Positions 1-13,229 of a DNA stretch of 64,000 nt are shown piece by piece. The number at the start of each line of letters is the position of its first letter. Within the stretch, counting starts at the first letter, position 1. The DNA is from Apteryx mantelli (lineage: Eukaryota; Chordata; Aves; Apterygiformes; Apterygidae), in contig NC_089980.1 in the NCBI RefSeq assembly GCF_036417845.1, positions 66,276,501 through 66,340,500 on the forward strand, read 5' to 3'. The notes beneath the pieces are model-generated. The model was given only the letters and a program-made list of their open reading frames with translations. It was not told the origin of the DNA and did not search any database. Made by a program: the position numbers and the translations under genes.

Positions 1-1009
1 TGGAATTGTTTTAGGTTTATCCTGGTGAAGTGATGATCAGAATTTGGCTGGAGGGAGCTTTCTTTCTTTTATAGATATCTAGTTATTTTTTCTGCTGCCC
101 AGACCATCTGTTCCATTGGTGCATATGCCATCATTCACACACCCACTGAATGCCAAATTAATCGAAGTCACACAGCTTACACCTCCCTTCTGACTTAGAC
201 CAAACTATATTTTATACTAGCATAAAATATATATCAGAGCTATGTTTGCCCCCCTCACTTCTGAGGTGGAAAAGATAAACTTTGGATCTGATTCTGATCC
301 CCTAAGGGATCAGGACAACCTAGAACCATCAGAACTGTAGTACCAGGTCCCAGCACAGCCCCTCAGTGGTGGCTGCCCACTGAGGAAAGAGACAGGAGTG
401 GGGCAAGCACACAGCAACGCTGCCAAAGGCCACTCTGCCACGCTCCTGAGATCGCAGCTTAGGGAAATTCTGCATCTTTCTATCCAGTAGCCCTCAAATG
501 GATGCACCTTCACAGACTCGTCTGGCTATCTTTTCAGCCCACAGAGAATTTGGTGCCCTCAGCCTCCTGTGGCAATGAGTCACACAGCTGAACTGTGGTT
601 GTTTGAAGAAACATCTCCCTTTGCTTTCTTTGAACATGTCACTATGGGTTTTGGTTGATGTTCCTGTATTGGAAGACAGTGAACAGTTATTCACCGTTTG
701 CTTCCTTCTAGCCACCTAAGGTTGTTTAGAATTTATCACACCCCCTCCCTGGTATTCTGGTCTGCCAGACAAAGGCTCCTACTCTGGCTAATCATTCGTC
801 CCATACAAACTGTTCCATACTTTGGAGCATCTTTTTTTTCGTCCACTTTTTTGAGCTGGGAGGAGGGAGAAAGAATAGCACACACTATTCAAACACAGTC
901 ACATTATGAATCTATACAGTGGCATCATGATATTTTCTGTTTTGGTTTTTCTTTCTCTCCTAGCATTCAATTTGCTTTTTTAAATGCTACTGAGCACTGA
1001 GCTGACATT
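1..1009. other. Intergenic, no gene recognised
   Basis: Unique-looking, mostly AT-rich sequence. The open frames are short, overlap on both strands and resemble no protein I know. There is no splice-flanked exon or RNA gene that I can support. Confidence 0.5.
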
Positions 1010-1410
1010 TTCATAGACCTATTTATAATAACCTCAAGATTGCTTTCCACAGTGGTGATAGCTATTTTGGAGCCTAACATTGCATACATAAAGTTTTTTT
1101 TTTTCCTCCTCTCATGTACATTACCTTACATTTATCAATATCGAATTTGGCTACCTTTTTTATTTCTAAGTCATTCTGTATTATGACATCCTTCTGCAGC
1201 TCTTAGCAGATGGCTTTAAATTTACTACTTTGAATAACTTAGTATTGTCAGCAAACTTACTTCATCTTGTCCCATTTTCCAGGTTGCTTATGACTAGATC
1301 CATCAGTATGTATTCCTGTGGGACTCCACTGGTGACCTTCCTCCACTGTGAAAGCGATCTTTTACTGTAATCCTTTGTGTCTTACCTTTTAACCATTTAT
1401 TTCTCCATTG
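1010..1410 (-). mobile_element. Ancient CR1/L3-like LINE fragment (reverse transcriptase region)
   Basis: The + strand reads like the antisense of the C-terminal half of a CR1/L3 pol gene. Recognisable blocks are the 'acattaccttacatttatcaa' stretch near 1119, which is antisense to the conserved FN-D-KC-V segment, the 'gtcagcaaactt' block near 1248, and 'tgtgggactccactggtgacc' near 1317, antisense to the region around the GVPQG motif. The frame is broken by stops and indels and no ORF survives. It is far more diverged than the CR1 at 26113-28507, so it is an old fossil insertion. The ends are approximate, and the exact family (L3, CR1 or a related old clade) is uncertain. Confidence 0.75.
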
Positions 1411-3479
1411 GAGTACTTTCTTTTTATCCCATTGCAGCTTAGCTTCACTTTAGCTTTGGCCCACTGAAAAGGCAGCTTGATAACTTTCAGAGGAACTTGA
1501 TGACTGTCTGTATCTGAAAGCAACTGAGTGGGACACTGTGGAGATAGGACCAAACCGAGATAGTTGCTTAAGAGAGAAAAAAATATGCACTGATAGTTCA
1601 TGTGGTGTGTATAGCATATAGTCCTATATATGAGTTTTGGAAGAAACTGATGCTCTTATATCACAATTCAGAAAATGCCATTTCTCCTGACAGTCATGTG
1701 TGGATGCCTGAGACAAACTGTGGTTGCATCTGCATGCCCCAAGGATGTCCATACTCAAACTGAAGGGGCACACAGACACCTATAGTAGCAAAGCACATAC
1801 CTGTCTGCAAAGATCTAGGTTTGCTCCACATTTGATCTGGGATTCACTGGGGCATATTGGAGCTATCTGGCAGTAGAGGAATATAATTAACTGTGCTTTG
1901 GGGACTGGACTTGTTGATCTGAGTTGATGCTAAGTGTGAGAAGGACTGTGGCCTGCAGAGATGGGGTCACTGATATGTGAGGTTGGGAGACAACTGAGTG
2001 AAACATTGGCAGATCTGCAAACCTGGGAGAAAAAAATAACAATTGCCTTGAGAAGAAAGGGCAATGGAGGCAATTACTGAGTGAAACAATTAACAAGACA
2101 GTGCTCCACTGATTGCCAGAGAAGCAGTGATTTAATGTTAGGGACAGTCGAGTTAATTGCAGCAAAAGATATTCAAAAATACTGAACTTTGAAAACAAAG
2201 GCTAAATGCACAACTGTCACATAGGACTCATTTTTACATGATATTGCTGAAACTGAGTTTTCATCAGAGCTCAAATCTCACATGGGCTAAATCAGCTTGC
2301 CCAGTGACAGTTATGTCTTTTCTACTCTGCTACTGATGTTAAGAAATAGCTTTCTTTAGTGATCATTCCTTTCGGTTTCCTGGTGTCTCTGCTTATTCCT
2401 AATATCCTTTTTTGATGTGGCTGTTCATCCAATAAGTCTATGTCCCTTTCCTGCAACTTTTTTCCTTTTCTTGCAAAATAACTTCTATACAAGTTTTCAT
2501 CTTTTACTTGAAAAACTGTGAAGTATTATATGCATTCAGTTCTCTGAGATCCTCAGCTCAACTGATTTCATTTCCTAGTTCTCCTTGTTTATCAGAGTTT
2601 GCATTTTTGCAGTGAAGAACCTTAGTTCTATCCGTTTTTCTCTTTAACTGAACGAGGTCATTCAGCCCCAGGTTGCTCAAAATACTTACACATTTAAAAT
2701 AAAATGTCATCAGAGCACAATAAAATTGAACTCTCTGACCTGGAATATGAATCAGTGAGGGTTAAAAATGACTAAGGCAGGTAAGACTAACCTGTCATTT
2801 GCAAATGAGTGGGTGTCTGGCAAAAAGTCTTTTTCATGTGTGATAGAAAGTTTTAAATAGAAACTCAGCCACCGAAAGGTATATTCTCAGAGAGAGCCTC
2901 AATAGCACCAGCGTTGCTGGAACTGAAGTATGGAGCAACAGCGTGGGTTTGAAATAGCCTCCCAGGATATGGCAGAGCAGGGCTGACACGGAAATGTCTG
3001 TAGCTGAGATTTCAAGGTGGGAGACGAGAGGATGAAAGTAGAAATGGTCCCTGGGGTGCAGCTGTGTTCTCTGAGAGGTGGAGAAGTGACTACTCCTTAT
3101 GAGCCAGGAAATGGGGATTTTTGATTCAGACAGGTAATGGTGACAAGGGATTTAGTCAGAAGAAACCTGGAAATCTAGGTGGGGGAAACCCCAGGAATTT
3201 CTATTACTTTAATCAAAGGTAGACATGACTCAGCACACCCTCTTACTGCTACACTGTCATCTCCTATGACGGAGTTGGATAATTTGCTCTGTGGAATAAG
3301 GGAGCAAAATAAGTAAGTCTTGGAGAGATGTCTGCTTTAGTGCCACTAGTGATCAAGCACGATCAGCAGATGAATAGCATCACCTCAGGGAGATGCAACA
3401 AAAGACCAGTGAAATATCCAGAGGAGAAAAAAGGCAGGGTATGCGAAAACAACAGTTTGAAAGAGAAAACTGGATGTCA
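1411..3479. other. Intergenic, no gene recognised
   Basis: Unique AT-rich sequence without a convincing coding exon. The part around 2330-2640 is pyrimidine-rich and could be a further, unrecognisable LINE remnant, but I cannot match it to a family. Confidence 0.4.
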
Positions 3480-3760
3480 GGCCCTGAGGGCCTCCCAGCC
3501 CTGCTTGTCCCTGGCCACCCCGGGCTCCTCCACCAAGCCGCAGCCCCGTCTTGGCCCGGCCACAGCACCCCCTGGCCCCCACCCCGTTCCCGCCCCGCAG
3601 CGGTGCCCAATGTCCCCTGGGCTGGGGCTGCCCCGCCTGCCCCCAGGGCCCTGATCCCCCGGGGAAGGGGGACGGGCCCCATGGCAGCTTGAGAACCATC
3701 CATCGGGGAGGCCCAGAAGTGCCATTTCTGCTGGTCTCCTCCTGAGCCATCTTACCTCTG
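3480..3760. other. GC-rich patch of unknown origin
   Basis: About 280 bases of strongly C-rich + strand sequence inside AT-rich surroundings. It is open in several frames on both strands, which is expected when stop codons are rare in GC-rich DNA, and the translated frames are Pro/Gly/Arg-rich low-complexity peptides without a known domain. It may be a decayed dispersed repeat, a small orphan CpG island or a biased gene-conversion patch. It resembles the patch at 53090-53300 (reverse strand) in composition, but I have not established homology. Confidence 0.4.
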
Positions 3761-6213
3761 CAGTGATGAGCACTGCTGTACACAGATTAAAAAACCCTGC
3801 TGTTAGAAATCCCTTTCACTGACCATGCAGCAGGCCCTTTGGCAATGTTGCAGGGGTACTGGTTCTCTCTTCCTGCCTCAACCTTTCTCAGGTCTTCTTG
3901 AAAGTCAGCGTCTTTTCTTGAGGCAATCTGCTATTACACATGGTGCAACAAACCCCAAAAGTCCAGCAGAGAAGGCCATCCATCTCCCCCAAAAGAGCAC
4001 ATGTGGTGTGGTACACTCTGGATCCAGAGTATTGTCAAATAGCCCAGGTACATCCTGCACTGGTCCTCCAAGAGCTTCCCAGGTCTTTCTCCATGAGGAA
4101 GACCACTACACTCATGCAGTGCTTATTCTTTGCCTTGTGGATGTCAGCAGCTTTCCTCCTTGATTGCATCATTTGGTCTTCAACTTTCTGACTCTGGTTT
4201 AGAGAGAAACTAATATTAGACCCTCTTCCATTTCTCTGTCCTCCAGCTCTAACAGGGGAAATGTTAACAGATAAATATTTCTGCTTCTCCCCCTGGCAAT
4301 TAGTCCTTAGGGTCTGAACCTCTGCCACACAGAAGTCAACAGATGAGACTTCTGTTTGCTCTCAGACTTTTCCAAGGGGGGGAGGTGTCTCCGCAGGGGC
4401 CAGCAAGATGCCTCTTCCTGGTTTCAATTTGTATTGTATTTTACTACCTATGTCACCTTATGGATCAGCTCCATTTGGAGGAAACTTACACAGGATAGCT
4501 GGACCTACTGCACCAAAGGGCAGTTCACCTTAAATGGAAAACTATGCTATTGCATCCTGCTTTTAAGCACTGCCAAGGGAGACAGCAAACCAGAGTTTGC
4601 TGGAGCAAGATTCATTTTTGGTCAAGCGACTGTCTCAGCATATTCCTGCTGAAGACAAGAAATATTATTTTGTAGCACCTAGATGCTTCTGGGCATTGTG
4701 GCTATAGGAATGCTGATCCAGGGTGCTTATTCTTTGTCTGTTTTACATTGCTCAGGCAAAAGTGTGAAGATGTTTTGTGCTAGGAAAAAAAAAGTGAGCT
4801 GATTCCTGCCAGCATTAAAAATATGGCTACACCTGTGTTTTGTCTTCCCATTTCCCTGGGTGAGGACCCTTTTTGCCTTCCCTCCCCACCACAGCTTGAA
4901 CCTGGCGAGTGCTGGTGACTCCTGGCCTGGGAGATTTGGTCAGTGTGTGTAGGGAGTCACAGTAATGCACGAGGTGCAGTCCCATGCTGCAAGAGCTGCA
5001 GGGATAAGCAGCTGTCCCTGATACCTGTGCATCATGAGGGCAAAGATAGTGAGCTCTGGCAGAGCTTTAAGGATGCTGAGTGCAGGCAGGGTGCTCCAGC
5101 CTGAGGAGCTATCTGCAAGGCACTGACAGGTGGCCACAGGAGCCTCCAAGAGCAGTATAGCAAGCGCTGCCGGCTGTGTCCAGTCTGAGTATTAGACTGA
5201 ATGGACTTTTCTGTCAATAAAAAGACAGCTATTCAGATGTCTGAGTCTTTCATATAAGGCTGATTATAATCTCTTAAACAAATATACTTGGAATTATTTC
5301 GCACTTAAATATACAGTATTTGTGTCCCTTTGATTTGCTAGGAAGCTGTGTAAGCCAGCAGCCAAAGAAGTTTCTCAGGGTAGACTTTTTGTCAGACCTT
5401 TCTGAGTGAAACACAGTTTGAAATAACTCCCCACAGCAAAAGGGCTTTGAGCATTTTTTTGTCAGCTTTGTCCATTCCTGCTCAGTTATCACCAGTGTTT
5501 CTGGCTGACTGAAAGGAACTGAGAAGCAGATTGACGCCATGGAAATTCAGTCAAGCCAGATACATCCATCCACAAGAGCAGGGCTGAACTCTGTGCTGTA
5601 GGCATAAATGAGGCCAGAATTTGGAGAAGAGAACCAAGTACTGCTGAGCCATGAACATGCTGTTCCTGTTGCACTTTCCTTTGGCTTGGAGATGATCCTA
5701 TGGCTTGCTCTAGCCTGTACCAGCTGCTGATGGCCATTTTGGGGAGCACAGGGAGAGGAAGAAATCTCTATGTTAGATTTTGCTGTGGGTGCTTGTTCTT
5801 GGACTCTTACCAATTATATGTTGTCCTGTTCAAGTCTTCCCATTTGCTTAATTATGTTGAATTCTGCTGTCACTTAGTAATCTCTATTGTTCCATTGAGA
5901 AGCTTAACATTTTTTTGTTGAATATCAGCTTCACTTCCTATGGAAGAAAACAGCATGGCTACTGAGTATCTCTCCATTTTGAATTTTGTGTCTTGAAAGA
6001 GGAATTTACAGGCCTGCCTGAGGACAACATGCACAAAGAGATTGAAGCGGGGTGATGCTCAGTGCTGCAGCCTTAACATTAGGCAGCTGCTTCAGGTTGC
6101 TGATCCACAGTACTCCAGGCAGCAGGTCTGTGTCTCTTTGGAGAAGACATTTTTATACATCAGGGATCTTTTTGGGGAAAAAAAGATGTCTGTGGACACA
6201 GGACTCTTTAAGC

Positions 6214-6330
6214 CAGGGGTCCTCAAAATTTTATTAAATATGGACCCTTAAAGGCCAGAGTATCTGGCAACTGGCCTCATAACAGAAACAAATCTGTAAT
6301 GTGCAACCATTATGTTCAGTAGATGTAACA
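6214..6330 (+). mobile_element. Possible degenerate hAT DNA transposon end
   Basis: The sequence beginning CAGGGGTCCTCAAAATTTT looks like the terminal inverted repeat of several vertebrate hAT families, which often begin CAGGGGTC(C/T)(C/T)CAAA. A matching reverse-complement end and an 8-bp target duplication of the preceding bases were not found within the next few hundred bases. This is therefore at most one end of a decayed copy, and a chance match remains possible. Confidence 0.25.
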
Positions 6331-8200
6331 TTGAAAAATAAACTGCCAGTGGAGTATAGTCCTAAGGGTTAACCAATTCTTTTTATTGCCTAGTAATGTT
6401 ATGTGCTTCAAAATGCCTAGCTGTGGGTTTCATCCTAAATTGTGCTAGACCATGAATCCCACTGAAAGCAAGCAGCTCTTTTGGAAGCCTCACGCTCCCA
6501 GCACTCTAGTGCTCCTGGATGGATCAAAAATGGAAGAATTGCAAAATTTTTTTGGTAAGAAATGTTGCAGGGATCTTCGAGCTGATTTTCAGTGGGTAGA
6601 AACAGGTAGCAGTGCAGAAAATAAATTCTCAATAGTAAACTGAGCAAATGCAAATGTATAGGGGGATTCTGGCAAATGTCAGCTTGTTGCCTTTGATAGA
6701 CGTGATGCTACAGCAGACCAGAGCTGACTCTGTCCAGGCAGGTGTTCTGTCTGACAGAAGCCAAATATCAGCAAATTCATCTGTAGTAAGCAAACAGAAT
6801 AGTTTCTGACCCTGCTTCAGTTTGTGTGCGGGCTAATAGGACCAAAAGGGGAATTATGTGATTCAGGCACAGTATGGAGCTGCCTGACAGATTGCAGACA
6901 GAGGTAAGCCTGCTCTGCTGGTGCTCTGAGCTGACCGAAGCTCAGCTAATGTATTCTGCTTCTCCGGCAGCCTTGTTGCATCAAGCTCAGCATTGTGCTG
7001 ATAATGCAGTCATGTGGCTTCTGCATCAGAACTGGCTCGCTTCCTATCAGCTTGAGGCAAACTTGCATCTGTCTTCAAAATATTATGTAGACAGAGCTTC
7101 AAAATAGCCCAGCACTTCTCAGCCTGAATAACATGGAGCTGGGGTGTGCTCAAAGCAGGAGGGAAAGGATCAGAAGTTGTCTCAAACTCTTTGAAGAGGA
7201 AGGGATTTCAAGATACGTGGTAGTCCATTGGCAACCTGGAATGGGTTACAGTGAGTGAGAGCAGATGCTAGCTTTACTGACAAGTGGAGATATTGAGCAT
7301 CTAAGTATACTAAACTGAGTGGGCCCCAGGAAGCGGAAGATTCAAAAGTGTATATTTAATATAGGCTTGTTACTTTGGCTATTCCCTTTCTAGCATATTA
7401 TACCCATGTGAGGCTGTCCCTCTTTATTTCTGTGACGTGTTTCCCTACTTGTGATATAGAGCAATCCAGCAGCTTTATCACAGACATGTTCATGCAGATG
7501 TTTTGAGATCTTCCAGTTGGACATGAGATGTCATTTTGTCTTAATAATGGAAATATTGATTGCTCCATAAATTATACTGATTATAAGTCAGAGCATAGCA
7601 TAGACCAGGGAGATTACTAGAGGGCATCAGAAAGAATATACCTACCTTTTTCTGAGCAGGAGAAAATTTAACTCTTTCATTTACAGTAAAAGTCAATATT
7701 CCTATATGCATCCACGGTTAACTTCAAAGTATCTTCTGCTCTAAATTTGAAACTTCAGATAGGAACTCTTTGTTTTAAACTTAATTTTTCTGAACTGAAA
7801 TAGAGAGCAGGTGTCTAATATTTTTCCATGCTCTAAGTGCCCTATTCTGCTATAAGTCCCATTTATTGAAAGTTTGGGAGAACTATCTACACAGCACAGT
7901 TATCATAAAGACAAAAATATTAAGCAAACTCAAATTTGCCCTTTTTCCTAGACAGTACACATGATTGCTATAAAATGTGAATAGATTTTTCCAAGTTAGT
8001 CTTGCCCTAATATGTAAATGCCTATTCTTTCTTGTACAATGGAAATGTCTTGTTAAGCTTAAGTAGATTTTATTCAGTGTCAAAATGTGTCTGAAATTTC
8101 CATCTAATTTTCCAGAGAAAAGAATGTAACAAATGCAGACATTTATAATGCTATTAATTATGGAAATGAAAACAGAGCAATTTTTGCTAGAATAAAGGTA

Positions 8201-8220
8201 CGTGTGTGTGTTTGTGTGTG
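8201..8220. repeat. Short (GT)n microsatellite
   Basis: Alternating GT interrupted by one TT step, about 20 bases long. Confidence 0.8.
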
Positions 8221-9374
8221 CTGGAACCTAGCCAGCAAGGGTATTAGATTGATCATTCAAATTTGTATATTAACAAAGAGGGATATACTTTAAAAGTAGT
8301 ATTATTTTTATAATGTGTTTTAAATATAATGTTGCAAATGTAGTTATTTATGAGGCCTCATATTTAATTTTGTATTTATTTTGCAATTTACTATTTAAAA
8401 TGAATACCTTCCATGCCTCATAAAGGTTTAACATAATAGTTAATCTTTTAATTAAGCTTTCTGCAGGACCCTCACTCCTTGACCAAAATGTTCCCACTGG
8501 CAGTATGGGGTCTTATGCCCTATGCCTTTTGCTCTTCTGAGATTTCTAGTGCAGATAGAGATGCTGAATGTTTTTCCCTCCAGGCAACACTTGTAACTTA
8601 ATGTGCTTCTTAAACTAAAGTGTCTTTTCAATGATTAAAAGACCATAGTATATCAGATGTCAGGCCCTCATGAAGTCACTGGTCACATGTCATTTGGGAC
8701 CAAGGATAGAATTCAGGTACTGTAGCGCTTAGGTAGGTATGCCAGGGTACTCTGTCAGATTGCTTATTGCATTAAACTTTTTTCTTATTTCATTTTTTGT
8801 GAAAGTCTTGAAGATAAATATCATGCTTGAGATAGTTTCTCTAAGGAGAGCTTCTGAGGACTCTGATGATTTTGTGTGTGATTTATGAAGCAAAACATAC
8901 TTTTCATTTTTGTTTTAATTTCCTCAACTCTCTGTTGTGGTATCTTAAGCACAGGAGTGCAAAACTATGGTTTCAAACTTCAAAACTGCAGTGTAATTAG
9001 TGGCATTTATTAACTAGCTGAACAGGTCAACTTGAATACTAGGATGATTGTTTTTCCACTTGCTAAGGGACAGCATGAAGTGTCCATAGTTTTGCCACTC
9101 AGAATTTATCATCCACCAGTAAATGGAAAGAAAGCCTCTAGCGTCACAGCAAAGCAGACTGCAGTAGGAGCATTTTGCCATAGATAGTAGATATTCTACT
9201 GCTTCTCCCTAGGAAGTTGCCATCTACAGCCAGTTGCCTTTTTGAGCGGCAAGAGATGGATGTTCTAGAGAAACACATTTAAACCTGCAATAATCTTATG
9301 TCCAGAGCACTGTAAAAGCACTGAATTTACTCCCTACTACTTCAGTTAAGAACTCCACTCCCTCCCCAGTTGAT

Positions 9375-9790
9375 ACTCCAGTGTTTAACCACCATTAACC
9401 ATTAGAAAGTTTTTCCTAAAGGCCATCTTAAATCTCTCCTGCTGCAGCATAAAACCATTACATTTTTCTCGTCTTCAGTCACACAGAAATTATTTCATTC
9501 AAGTTATTTTTCAGTCATCTTTTTACATAATGAAATACTTCTCACATCTCCACTTCTTCAGATTAACCAACTCCATTTTTCAATTTTTCTCATAACTCCT
9601 CTTCTTGCCTTTCCGTAGACTTACTCCAGATGGTCTACGTCTTTCCTGAAATGTGTGATATCCACAGCTGAACAGCACTCCAGCTGAGTGCTTACATATA
9701 CTGCCTCTGTCTCTATAAGACTGTTTTTATTCTTGAGATATTCAGCTCTGAAGCTACATCAGTAAAATGCATACCTACATGGCATAATAT
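9375..9790 (-). mobile_element. Ancient CR1 LINE 3'-end fragment
   Basis: The + strand follows the antisense order typical of the 3' part of CR1 pol. It runs from an 'agtttttcctaa...ttaaatctctcctgctgcagc' block (9410-9450), through a stretch matching the 'ccaactccatttttcaat...tttttctcataactcct' region (9568-9602), to 'tacgtctttcctgaaatgtgtgatatccacagctgaacagcactccagctgag' (9636-9690). Many substitutions and indels show great age. No frame is open. It is the same orientation as the other CR1 fragments here, but independent of them. The ends are approximate. Confidence 0.8.
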
Positions 9791-12700
9791 AGAATGCATA
9801 ACAGAATATACAGACTGCAAAGTAAGGTTCCTTTGGACCCTCTTTTTATTTTTTTAGGTGATTTTTTTTAAAGGGATGTAAATAACTGAGATCTTCCAGC
9901 TAAACAGAAATGTCAATAACCTGTGACATATATGGTATCTGATGAGGTGTATAGAAAAGGTGAAAGGTACAAACCAGCTCGACTGACCTCTGAGCAAAAC
10001 ATGGCAGCATGTGGGAAGAGCGAAAAGGTGCTTTGTAAGATCCTGAGGCAGGTATAAGGAACTTGAATTTGATGTGGAAATTGAAGGGAAGCTCATTAAA
10101 GGACTTGGAGAATTAATATACCCACCTACTTAATACTCTGTCCTTCCAGAACACTCCTGGCGATTACACGCTACAGCGTGAAGAATTGAATCCTTTGCTC
10201 TTGTCTTAAACAACACTAAAATAGCTATCAATGCATTACTTATTTTTTCAGTCGTTTCTTCACATCAGGAATATCTAAAGACCCAGGAACAGATTCTCAG
10301 CAGAGCTCAAGTGCCTTACACTACCTTGTGGGAAGTGTATATTTTTTGGCCCATGTTTAAGAAAAAGTGGAGATTCCCATGGGATCAAGTGCCTCATTGC
10401 ACTTGAAATGGGTGTGTGTGTGCTAAGAAGTCCTGAATTCAAGCTTTCTTGAGACCAAGTCAGGAGGGCAGATTTCTCTTTCTGTTGCTAAACACTTGAA
10501 AAGAGCCAGTAAATCTCAAATACTTCTCCTCTGCTTAGCTGAAATAGTGAGACTGAGGAATTAAAGAAGTGACAAGAGAGAGGGAGAGATGACTGCGTCC
10601 AGAAAGGGGAAAACAGTGGTAAAAGCAAGATTTTCCCTGATTTCTCTAATGCAAAGGTATTTGTGAGACAGGAAAACCTAGTCTACAAGGATCGACTCTG
10701 AAGCAGCATTAGCTTAACTGAGAGAAACCCACTTTTTTTTTGGCCCAGTTCCCTTCACTCATGCCTTCCTGACGGTTCAAAGATCGGTTCACTGCCATAA
10801 AAAATGGGTCACCACAGCAGCACTGTAGCACTGGCACCGACGCGGAGTGAGCGCTCAGATTTTGGAGTCTGCTCCTGTGCCCGGCGCCGGCACCAAGCGG
10901 CAGCCAGCTTTTCACCTGACACATTGCTTACCCATCGCTTCGGGGACGGCAGGAGTTAGGGTGGCTGTCGCTAAAGAGATGAATCCCTCCCCATGTTTAA
11001 ATTTCTCACAGATCAGGAGTCCTTTCTGATTTTAGCCCAGCTGGATATGCATCCCTTTGATTCACATATGAGTGATTAGACTTTTTTCCTCCTTAAAATG
11101 GAAGCTTTAATTGTCCTTGTGGTACATCTTGTTCTGGTTACTATATACCTGATTAGATTACCTCAGGCAAAAACAGTGTCTTACAATAAATCGGCATCGT
11201 TACTGGCTGTCTGACTACTAACCTGCTGCTTCTAATCTCTTGCATGTACTCCAAAAATGGAATAATGATCTAAGCAGTTTTGTATTTCAAGGCTATAAAA
11301 AAAGAAGTTTATGCAGACTTTTACCTACTGCCCTATAATATTTGTCTGTACTGCACATATCCAGTAGGCATACAGTACAGCACCCATTAAATGTGATGTT
11401 CAATACATACAGCCAAAGGAATTGTGTTTAGAAAGCATGGCGAATAGTGTAGGGACAAATTCCATTTTGTTTCCCACAGATATTAAGGCTGACAGACTGT
11501 TAGTTGCATGATTATTAGCTAAAGTGAGCTCCACAGCAATGCTTGAGGCAAAATAATAATAATATGGCTGCAGATGCAGGAGGAACAGCACAAGTCAGCA
11601 GCACCAGTTAGCAGCTCTTTTTCTTGTTAGCAGTACATTCAGCTTCTAGTCAGAATATTTAGGCCGTAATTTCTTTTTTCTGAATCCTTCTTATCTTCCG
11701 GTCTTGCTCTTTTATTGACATCAATTTTTTAAAGCAATACCTACAGACTAAAATTCCATTTTCACTGAACAAGCATATGGGTGAAGGAAGTTCTTATTTA
11801 TGGCCTAGGACAGGCAGTTTGTTTTTTTAACAGCATGCAGTGTTAAGGTTCATAATAGTTGTTGCGTTTTTTAAACAATTTATATATGTTTATTATTAGT
11901 ACTCCACAATTATGATGTATAAATCTATGTCCTGATGCCTATCTCTAAGACTGAAATACAAAATTACACTCAAATCCTGCCCTTAAAGGTAAACCACCCC
12001 GCTTTTTATCATCTTCATCCTTGATAGCCTGAAAAAAGAGAAGAGGATACTATGAAATTAAACACATTCTTCATGATCTATATTTCTTACACTGACTGTG
12101 GTAATGGTAATAGATTTTATAGGTTTGCTCAAAGTCAGTCAAGTGTGAAACAATCTATGCCGAGTTGCATTTGGACCCTGAGGGACATGTCCATGAAGAA
12201 CAGTGAAGTCATATTTCATAATGGCATATTTGAAATGCAGAGTTCAGCCTTCAAGAGTTCACAGGCATGACAAGTTATTAGAGTTTAATTCTATTTTTAC
12301 TTCAATTCCATGCTGAAATCAGCCATTTCTCCACACTATTTTAACTTTTTACTGACACTGGGTGGTTTCCCGCTGCCCTCTCAGTCCTCAGTCGATGATG
12401 CCTGTTCAGCAGCACAACTATGTCCATCTCTCAGTGTTGTGCTGCCCCGGAGGGGACTTTCAGACACCCTTCAGAACATGTCTGAAATAGCCCAGAAAGC
12501 CCAGAAAACTACGTAAGGAAGCAGGTATGCACTTTGAAATCAGACTTTCCCTTCAATACAATAATCAGAGGAGGCATTAGAACCTTGCACTGTTGTATAG
12601 GGCTCATAGTTGTTGAGGATTTTTTTTCTGCTTTACTGTTTTAGAAATGTGTCAGAACTCCTTTATTTTCTGTTACTAAGCAGGCCTTCTTTCTTAGGGT

Positions 12701-13187
12701 GCCTGCAGTCCAGTTGAAAGCGGCTTGATCACACAATAGATACCAAGTGTTAGACTGGTCTGATTTTAAAGCAATGTTTGATAGAAATGACTAAATAATT
12801 GATGCTCTTTAATTATAGGATAATTACAAGCACTTGCAATTGAATTATTAACCAGACTGTATTATTTGAAAATTTTCAAACACTTGTGTTTGTGGGTTTT
12901 CAAAGTTTCTGGGGTGATAGCAAGCTGCCAGCTATTTAACCTGCTAGTTGCTTTTGACTCCTCATATGGTACCCAGCCTCCACCTCACCCAGTCTCATCA
13001 CAGTTTCAGTTCTGGGGTCCATATGACAATAGATGAATTCAGAATTGTGCCTGAAGGAAGTGACTGGGATGTAAGCACATACTTTAATATTGCGCAAAAT
13101 AGGGATGGATCTAAGCAGACACCTACTGCTCTCCTAAATTGGAACCTCAGAAATGTGCCAGCATTTCTACTGAGTGATTGTTAAGGC

Positions 13188-13229
13188 TAATGTTAAACTC
13201 GTTTACCATAATGTCAAACTCATTTACCA
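13188..13229. repeat. 21-bp tandem duplication
   Basis: Two adjacent 21-bp units (13188-13208 and 13209-13229) differ at two positions, consistent with a local duplication of moderate age. Confidence 0.85.

Larger units (their letters stand above)
3761..9374. other. Intergenic, no gene recognised
   Basis: Mostly unique AT-rich DNA. It contains a possible hAT transposon end near 6214 and a short GT-rich microsatellite at 8201-8220. The very AT-rich part at 8260-8460 has many TAAT/ATTA cores and no reading frame. No exon or RNA gene can be supported. Confidence 0.4.

Noticed and set aside
3328..3783. Several Pro-rich open frames of about 100-130 residues
   Set aside because: These are compositional effects of the GC-rich patch and no domain or exon structure is seen.
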